Shown here: positions 24,503-30,141 of the stretch, piece after piece
How positions within the stretch are numbered: position 1 is the first letter of the stretch
Layout: each line of letters begins with the position of its first letter
DNA from: CAZOWL01 sp964583605
Lineage (GTDB): Bacteria; Pseudomonadota; Gammaproteobacteria; Chromatiales; Chromatiaceae
Direction of reading: 5' to 3'
DNA length: 30,141 bases
Assembly: GCA_964583605.1 (NCBI GenBank)
Contig: CAZOWL010000052.1
Location: 1-30,141, forward strand
Program-made: the position numbers and the translations under genes
The notes under the pieces: model-generated
Seen by the model: only the letters and a program-made list of their open reading frames with translations
Told to the model about the DNA's origin: nothing
Database searches by the model: none

Positions 24503-24967
24503 ATGACCATTCAGGCCAACACGAACATCGATGCAAGCTCCATCGAGCTTGCGACCTTCTATCTTGGGGAGGCGATTTGCGGCATCGACCTGCTCGACAT
24601 CCGCGAGATCAACAAGAAGATGGACATGACGACCGTGCCACAGGCACCGAATTATGTCCGCGGTATCCTGAATCTGCGCGGTCAGATCGTGACTGTGATC
24701 GATCTCCATAAGAAGCTCGGCCTGGCCGAGTCCAGTGTGGACAATCGCGCCCGCAACATCATCGTCAACTCGGCCAATGAGTCGATCGGCCTGCTTGTCA
24801 GTCGCATCGGTGACGTCATCACGGCGAAGCGCGATGAGATCGAGGCCCCGCCGGCGAACATCGGCGAGGTGCAGGGCACCTATTTCACCGGCGTCACCAA
24901 GATGAAGACACAATTGGTCGGCATCCTCGACCTGAAGCGCGTTCTCGAGGAAACGGCAGGCAAATGA
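24503..24967 (+). CDS. cheW: chemotaxis coupling protein CheW
   Basis: This 154-residue adaptor joins receptors to CheA in signalling arrays. A single CheW domain spans about 15-150, with ELATFYLGEAICGIDLLDIREI, the NLRGQIVTVIDL strand region and a closing VGILDLKRVL. The ATG at 24503 is chosen over an in-frame ATG at 24476: the latter has no ribosome-binding site, while AAGGG lies before the former at long spacing. Its stop overlaps the cheB start as ATGA (24964-24967), implying translational coupling. It is a third CheW module in the operon besides the two inside CheA. Confidence 0.95.
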   Translation: MTIQANTNIDASSIELATFYLGEAICGIDLLDIREINKKMDMTTVPQAPNYVRGILNLRGQIVTVIDLHKKLGLAESSVDNRARNIIVNSANESIGLLVSRIGDVITAKRDEIEAPPANIGEVQGTYFTGVTKMKTQLVGILDLKRVLEETAGK

Positions 24968-26079
24968 CTGGCGGCGCGCCACTCCGAGTCCTGGTCGTCG
25001 ACGACACCGTCGTCTACCGGAAGATCGTCAGCGACATCCTGGGCGAGGTTCCTGAGGTGCAGGTGATAGGTAGCGCCCACAACGGCAAGGCCGCACTGGT
25101 CAAGGTCGCGGCCCAGAAGCCGGACCTGATGATCCTCGACATCGAGATGCCGGAGATGACCGGCCTGGAGGTGCTGGAGCGCCTGCAGGCCGAGCAGTCC
25201 GATGTCGGGGCCATCATGCTGAGCACCCTGACACGCCAAGGGGGGGCCACGACGGTTCAGGCCTTGCAGCTCGGTGCCTTCGATTTCATCACCAAGCCCC
25301 AGCACGCCACGATTGCCGAGAACGCGGCTGCGATAAAGAACGCCCTGGCGCCGATGCTGAGGGCGTTCGCGCGCCAACAGGCGGTTCGCCGGAGCCTCAA
25401 GCCCAGGCCCGTCGGCTCGAGCCGCCAGGCAGCCAGCCCGCCGCGGGACGCGCATCCTCGGCCTCGAGCGACCATGCCGATCGTCGCCCCGCGACAGAAG
25501 CCAGACATCATCGCGATCGGCGTCTCCACCGGTGGCCCGCGGGCGCTCTCCGTGGTGCTGCCCGCGCTCCCCGCCGACCTCGGTGTTCCGATATTGGTCG
25601 TGCAGCATATGCCGCCGATGTTCACGCGCTCCCTCGCTGAAAGCCTGCGTGGTCAATGCGCCCTCGATGTCAAGGAGGCCGAGGACCGCGAGGTCATCAA
25701 GGCCAACACAGTCTACATCGCGCCGGGCGGCCAGCAGATGGCCGTCGCGGCCGACGGCGGCGGCAGATCCCGGCGCATCCGCGTGAACGATGACCCGCCG
25801 GAGAACAGCTGCAAGCCGTCGGTGGATTATCTCTTTCGTTCAGTCGCCTCGCACTATCTCGGGCGAGCGATCGGCGTCGTCCTCACGGGTATGGGCGCGG
25901 ATGGTGCCGCCAGCACCCAGCGATTGAAACAGAACGGCGCAACCATTGTCGCCCAGGATGAAGCGACCTGCGTTGTCTTCGGCATGCCGAAGGCCGTCAT
26001 CGAAGCCGGCATGGCCGATATCGTGGCCCCACTCCCTCGCATCGCGGACGAGATCATTCGTCTCGTCCGGTCATCCTAG
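24964..26079 (+). CDS. cheB: chemotaxis protein-glutamate methylesterase CheB
   Basis: This 371-residue protein removes methyl groups from receptors (adaptation) when phosphorylated by CheA. The N-terminal receiver has Asp13/Asp14, phosphoacceptor Asp59 in ILDIEMP and Lys111. An Arg/Pro-rich linker (about 140-178) leads to the methylesterase with triad Ser188 (GVSTGGP), His215 (VQHMPP) and Asp313 (GMGADGA). The start overlaps the cheW stop by 4 nt. cheR follows 24 nt later. Here cheB precedes cheR, the reverse of E. coli. Confidence 0.96.
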   Translation: MTGGAPLRVLVVDDTVVYRKIVSDILGEVPEVQVIGSAHNGKAALVKVAAQKPDLMILDIEMPEMTGLEVLERLQAEQSDVGAIMLSTLTRQGGATTVQALQLGAFDFITKPQHATIAENAAAIKNALAPMLRAFARQQAVRRSLKPRPVGSSRQAASPPRDAHPRPRATMPIVAPRQKPDIIAIGVSTGGPRALSVVLPALPADLGVPILVVQHMPPMFTRSLAESLRGQCALDVKEAEDREVIKANTVYIAPGGQQMAVAADGGGRSRRIRVNDDPPENSCKPSVDYLFRSVASHYLGRAIGVVLTGMGADGAASTQRLKQNGATIVAQDEATCVVFGMPKAVIEAGMADIVAPLPRIADEIIRLVRSS

Positions 26080-26103
26080 GAGACCCGCGGGGCATTTGCA
26101 GAC

Positions 26104-26949
26104 ATGGTCGCCATCAAGCAGGACGAGATCAATCCACTGATCCAATACGTCTATACCATTTCAGGGATCAAGCTCGATGCGACAAAGACCTATCTGTTCG
26201 AGACCCGGCTGGGACCATTGCTGCGATCCTTGGGCATCAGCTCCTATCGCGCACTCATGCAAGCGGGCAGGAACGATGCCAGTAAGACGATCGAAAACCA
26301 GATCATTGATGCGATCTCGACCAACGAGACCTTGTTCTTTCGCGACGCCGCACCCTTTGAGGCCTTGCAGCACAAGATCCTGCCAGACCTCATCGATGCC
26401 CGAAGCGCCAAAGGCTCGGGCCTCTTGCGACCCACGCTGTCGATTTGGAGCGCCGCCTGCTCGACTGGCCAGGAGGTCTACAGCATCGCGATCGTCCTCA
26501 AAGAGTTCAACGGGCTCCTCGATCACTTTCGTATTAAGCTCATCGGCACCGACATCTCGGACGCGGCGATCGCGCAAGCGAGCTATGGCCATTACAACAA
26601 GTTCGAGATCGAGCGCGGACTGCCAGCCAATAAGCTGACGAAATATTTCTTCCGCGACGGTGCCCAATGGAAGGTCAAAGATGAGCTCCGCGCGATGGTC
26701 ACGTTCCGCAAACTGAATCTGATGCAGCCATTCGTTGGGCTCGGCAAATTCGATGTCATCCTGTGCCGCAATGTCGCCATCTATTTTTCCCCAGAGGATC
26801 GTAAGAGATTGTTCGAGAAGATCTATAACGTCCTCGAGCCGGATGGGTTTCTCCTCATTGGGGGATCTGAGTCTCTGACGGGCGTCACCGATAGATTCGT
26901 CCCGCAACGCCATGTACGCACACTCGTCTATCGGCCCCGACCAAGATGA
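26104..26949 (+). CDS. cheR: chemotaxis protein methyltransferase CheR
   Basis: This 281-residue SAM-dependent methyltransferase methylates receptor glutamates. The N-terminal helical domain (about 5-80) ends in STNETLFFRD (72-81), a CheR signature. The SAM-binding segment WSAACSTGQE is at 115-124, GTDIS at 148-152 and CRNVAIYF at 221-228. No TPR extension is present, and the receptor of this operon lacks a docking pentapeptide, so CheR probably acts without tethering. The Shine-Dalgarno is weak. The next gene starts only after a 315-nt gap. Confidence 0.96.
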   Translation: MVAIKQDEINPLIQYVYTISGIKLDATKTYLFETRLGPLLRSLGISSYRALMQAGRNDASKTIENQIIDAISTNETLFFRDAAPFEALQHKILPDLIDARSAKGSGLLRPTLSIWSAACSTGQEVYSIAIVLKEFNGLLDHFRIKLIGTDISDAAIAQASYGHYNKFEIERGLPANKLTKYFFRDGAQWKVKDELRAMVTFRKLNLMQPFVGLGKFDVILCRNVAIYFSPEDRKRLFEKIYNVLEPDGFLLIGGSESLTGVTDRFVPQRHVRTLVYRPRPR

Positions 26950-27264
26950 GCGCGACAATACGCCCGTCAACCCGAAGACTACGCCCGGGCCCACGCACGC
27001 GAGCGCAAAACACGCGGCGAGCCATTGGCAACCACGAGCCAGCAGGTTTTCTCGCAAGACATCTCTTGCGAGATCGGCGAAAATACAGTCCTGCTCGTCA
27101 CGAGCTCCGGCGTAGAATCTTGGGCGCATGCGCGGTCGCCAGGCGCGCTGCGAGAAACCGCCCCGACCGGCGTTCTGCCGGCCAGCAGGCTGCTTCTGGC
27201 CATTGGAGCCCGACGCACTGCCTGCGTCCTTGATCCTCAGCCAAGACCATACAGGAGATCCCGT
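26950..27264. other. cheR-cheY intergenic region (315 bp)
   Basis: This is an unusually long gap for this tight operon. It contains a perfect 9-bp stem-loop at 27050-27073. The cheY frame stays open upstream to 27025, but that extension has no domain character and cheY has its own strong ribosome-binding site. No clear promoter was found, although one would be expected if cheY-cheX are separately expressed. Confidence 0.55.
27050..27073 (+). promoter_or_regulatory. stem-loop in the cheR-cheY gap
   Basis: TCTCGCAAG (27050-27058) and CTTGCGAGA (27065-27073) form a perfect 9-bp stem with a 6-nt loop, 101 nt after cheR. It may be a terminator, a processing site or an operator. There is no T-tract downstream on the plus strand. 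Confidence 0.45.
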
Positions 27265-27627
27265 ATGAACATACTCATCGTCGACGACAGCAAGGCCTCC
27301 CGCATGATCGTAAAGCGGGCGCTCAGCCAGGCCGGGTATGGAGATCACGCCGTTCAGGAAGCAAGCAACGGCGCAGAGGCGTTGCAGGTGATCACCGAGT
27401 CGAAGCCGGGCCTCGTGCTCTGCGATTGGAATATGCCCGAGATGTCTGGGATCGAGCTGCTCGAGAAGCTGAAGGCCGATGAGATCAGCGTCAGGCTCGG
27501 CTTCATCACGTCTGAGGGGACCGATGATGTCCGTGCGCGGGCCACGGAGGCCGGGGCCCTGTTTTTCGTCTCTAAGCCCGTCTCGCCCGAAGGCCTGAAG
27601 CGTAACCTCGAGCCCTACCTCAAGTAG
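27265..27627 (+). CDS. cheY: single-domain response regulator (CheY-like)
   Basis: This 120-residue receiver has the whole phosphorylation set: Asp7/Asp8, phosphoacceptor Asp55 in LCDWNMPE, Thr83 and Lys105 in SKP. There is no output domain, so it should act by protein contact, on a flagellar switch or another effector. AGGAG stands just before the ATG at 27265, which settles the start against an 80-codon in-frame upstream extension. cheX follows 17 nt later. It may compete with the receiver fused to CheA for phosphate from His50. Confidence 0.93.
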   Translation: MNILIVDDSKASRMIVKRALSQAGYGDHAVQEASNGAEALQVITESKPGLVLCDWNMPEMSGIELLEKLKADEISVRLGFITSEGTDDVRARATEAGALFFVSKPVSPEGLKRNLEPYLK

Positions 27628-27644
27628 CCACGGAGCCAGCGGCG

Positions 27645-28106
27645 ATGAACGAATGGATTGCAGCCCTTGTAGCCGCCACCAACGAGCTGGCGACCACGTC
27701 GCTAGGCCTTGCCGAGGGCGAGGTCGTCTCGACAGGCTCGACGCTTCCCGAGATCCCCTATGGCTCCTTCGTCGGGCTCACCGGTGAGACCAAATCCGTC
27801 CAGATTGGACTTGCCGCCTCACGTGAGGATTGCATGACCCTGGCACGGGCGATGTTTTGCATGGGGCCGGAGGAGGATCTCAGCGAGGAAGATCTCGCCG
27901 ATGCTTTGGGCGAGATGGTCAATGTGTTGGCAGGGGGCGTAAAAGTACGCTTGAAGGACCTCGTCGAGAACTTCAATATTGGCCTGCCGATCGTCGTCCA
28001 TGGCAAGATCGATGTGACAAAGGTCGCGCAAGTCGATGTGACGGTGATGCGTTGGGACAACGCTGAGGCCCAGGTCTTCCTGATTCGACACAAAGAAAGG
28101 GGCTAA
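27645..28106 (+). CDS. cheX: CheX-family CheY-P phosphatase
   Basis: This 153-residue protein matches the CheC/CheX/FliY fold class. It has the acidic-amide signature E-x2-N at Glu90-Met-Val-Asn93 within ALGEMVNVLAGGVK, followed by a second strand-rich half ending in a strand typical of CheX (VDVTVMRW). In the family this Glu/Asn pair inserts into the CheY active site to dephosphorylate it. Its length equals T. maritima CheX (about 155). Only one such motif is present, as in CheX rather than CheC. It follows cheY by 17 nt, so the pair is probably enzyme and substrate. Confidence 0.85.
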   Translation: MNEWIAALVAATNELATTSLGLAEGEVVSTGSTLPEIPYGSFVGLTGETKSVQIGLAASREDCMTLARAMFCMGPEEDLSEEDLADALGEMVNVLAGGVKVRLKDLVENFNIGLPIVVHGKIDVTKVAQVDVTVMRWDNAEAQVFLIRHKERG

Positions 28107-28107
28107 T

Positions 28108-28605
28108 GTGAGCACCAAGGTTACCTTGCCGGAGTTGGAAAAGATTGCGGAGCTGCTGTCGGACATCATCGCGAAAGATGTGCAGGTTTCGCAGGCAACC
28201 ACCGCGCCGGCCGGTGAAGGCAAGGTAACTGCCGTCTACCGAGACGACCAAGGGCAGCCGCTGTCTTGCTGCATCTGCGAGCTGCCCTTGGCCGCGTTCT
28301 TGGGTGCGGCCCTTGTGCGGATGCCGGCCGCCGCTGCCAAGGATGCCATCGCGGCAGGCACCCTGCCCGAGAATCTGCGTGACAACCTGTTCGAGGTCCT
28401 TAACATCGCCGCGCAGCTGTTCCGTCCTCGTGCGGCCCGGCACCGGGTCAGCTTGAGCGCGCTGCACCTAGCCGCCGAGCCGCTCGGCGGTGAGCTGTCG
28501 AGCGCCTTGGCGAGCCCCGCCTCACGCGTCGATGTCGAGGTGTCCATTCCCGGCTACGAGGCAGGAAAGATGACGCTCGCCACACTTGAGCAGGCACCGG
28601 CCTAG
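28108..28605 (+). CDS. uncharacterised protein at the end of the che operon (possible CheX-like paralogue)
   Basis: I do not recognise this 165-residue protein. It begins with a GTG one nucleotide after the cheX stop and is preceded by AAGGGG at 5-nt spacing, so it is surely translated with cheX. It is cytoplasmic, with no signal peptide or membrane segment, and has a short Cys pair (Cys54, Cys55) plus Cys57. Glu96-Val-Leu-Asn99 in NLFEVLNIAAQLF echoes the CheC/CheX E-x2-N helix and stands at a similar distance from the N-terminus as in the upstream CheX. The C-terminus has VDVEVSIPGYEAG, probably beta strands. A diverged CheX-superfamily role is inference. Confidence 0.8.
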   Translation: MSTKVTLPELEKIAELLSDIIAKDVQVSQATTAPAGEGKVTAVYRDDQGQPLSCCICELPLAAFLGAALVRMPAAAAKDAIAAGTLPENLRDNLFEVLNIAAQLFRPRAARHRVSLSALHLAAEPLGGELSSALASPASRVDVEVSIPGYEAGKMTLATLEQAPA

Positions 28606-28674
28606 CCGCCCTCGACGCGTCGCCTCCCGACACCCGTTCGTCCCCATTCGGTCGGCCAACGAGCAGGACGCGCG

Positions 28675-30072
<1,398 letters not shown>

Positions 30073-30141
30073 CTTGGATGACGGAGCGCAGCGTCGGATC
30101 CGGCGCGGCGTTCGCGTGAAGCCGCCGTCCTTGTCCGATCC

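Noticed and set aside
27025..27264. 80-codon N-terminal extension of the stand-alone response regulator
   Set aside because: Low-complexity translation; the receiver fold starts at 27265 with AGGAG in front.
26161..27348. 395-codon minus-strand open frame opposite cheR and the cheR-cheY gap
   Set aside because: It mirrors cheR codon structure over most of its length and has no recognisable motif.

Overview
The window is GC-rich, densely coded chromosomal DNA from a gammaproteobacterium. Three things point there: the tig-clpP-clpX-lon-hupB-tRNA-Val order, a soluble transhydrogenase (sthA) very like the enterobacterial one, and an IscR with E. coli cysteine spacing. A eukaryote-type phosphoglucomutase, an anaerobic HemN and a second-type chemotaxis cluster would fit a Chromatiales-like (purple sulfur) lineage, but that finer placement is inference only. 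I see no intact mobile element, rRNA or CRISPR array.

Layout. Positions 1 to about 14.5 kb are read leftward. From the left edge they hold a tRNA-Val(TAC) cut by the window start, hupB, lon, clpX, clpP and tig (the protein quality-control cluster). Next come hemN and prmB, an iscR without its isc operon, a DUF1249 protein, a thioredoxin, adk and htpG. At about 14.55-14.87 kb the direction switches. Everything after that is read rightward: pgm (phosphoglucomutase), ftsH, a 0.94-kb gene-poor interval with repeats, a chemotaxis-like operon (about 19.5-28.6 kb), and sthA at the right edge.

How the genes work together. Lon, ClpXP, FtsH, trigger factor, HtpG and HU form a folding and proteolysis set. 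HemN, IscR, thioredoxin and SthA concern redox and cofactor metabolism. The chemotaxis operon encodes an HBM-type receptor, a CheA fused to two CheW modules and a receiver, then CheW, CheB, CheR, a stand-alone CheY, a CheX-family phosphatase and an unrecognised 165-residue protein. The kinase has no recognisable P2 domain, and no CheZ or CheD is present, so phosphate removal probably relies on CheX and on the fused receiver. This cluster, with its last gene, is the most interesting part of the window. The repeat-bearing interval before it, which also carries a candidate sigma28 promoter, is the second.
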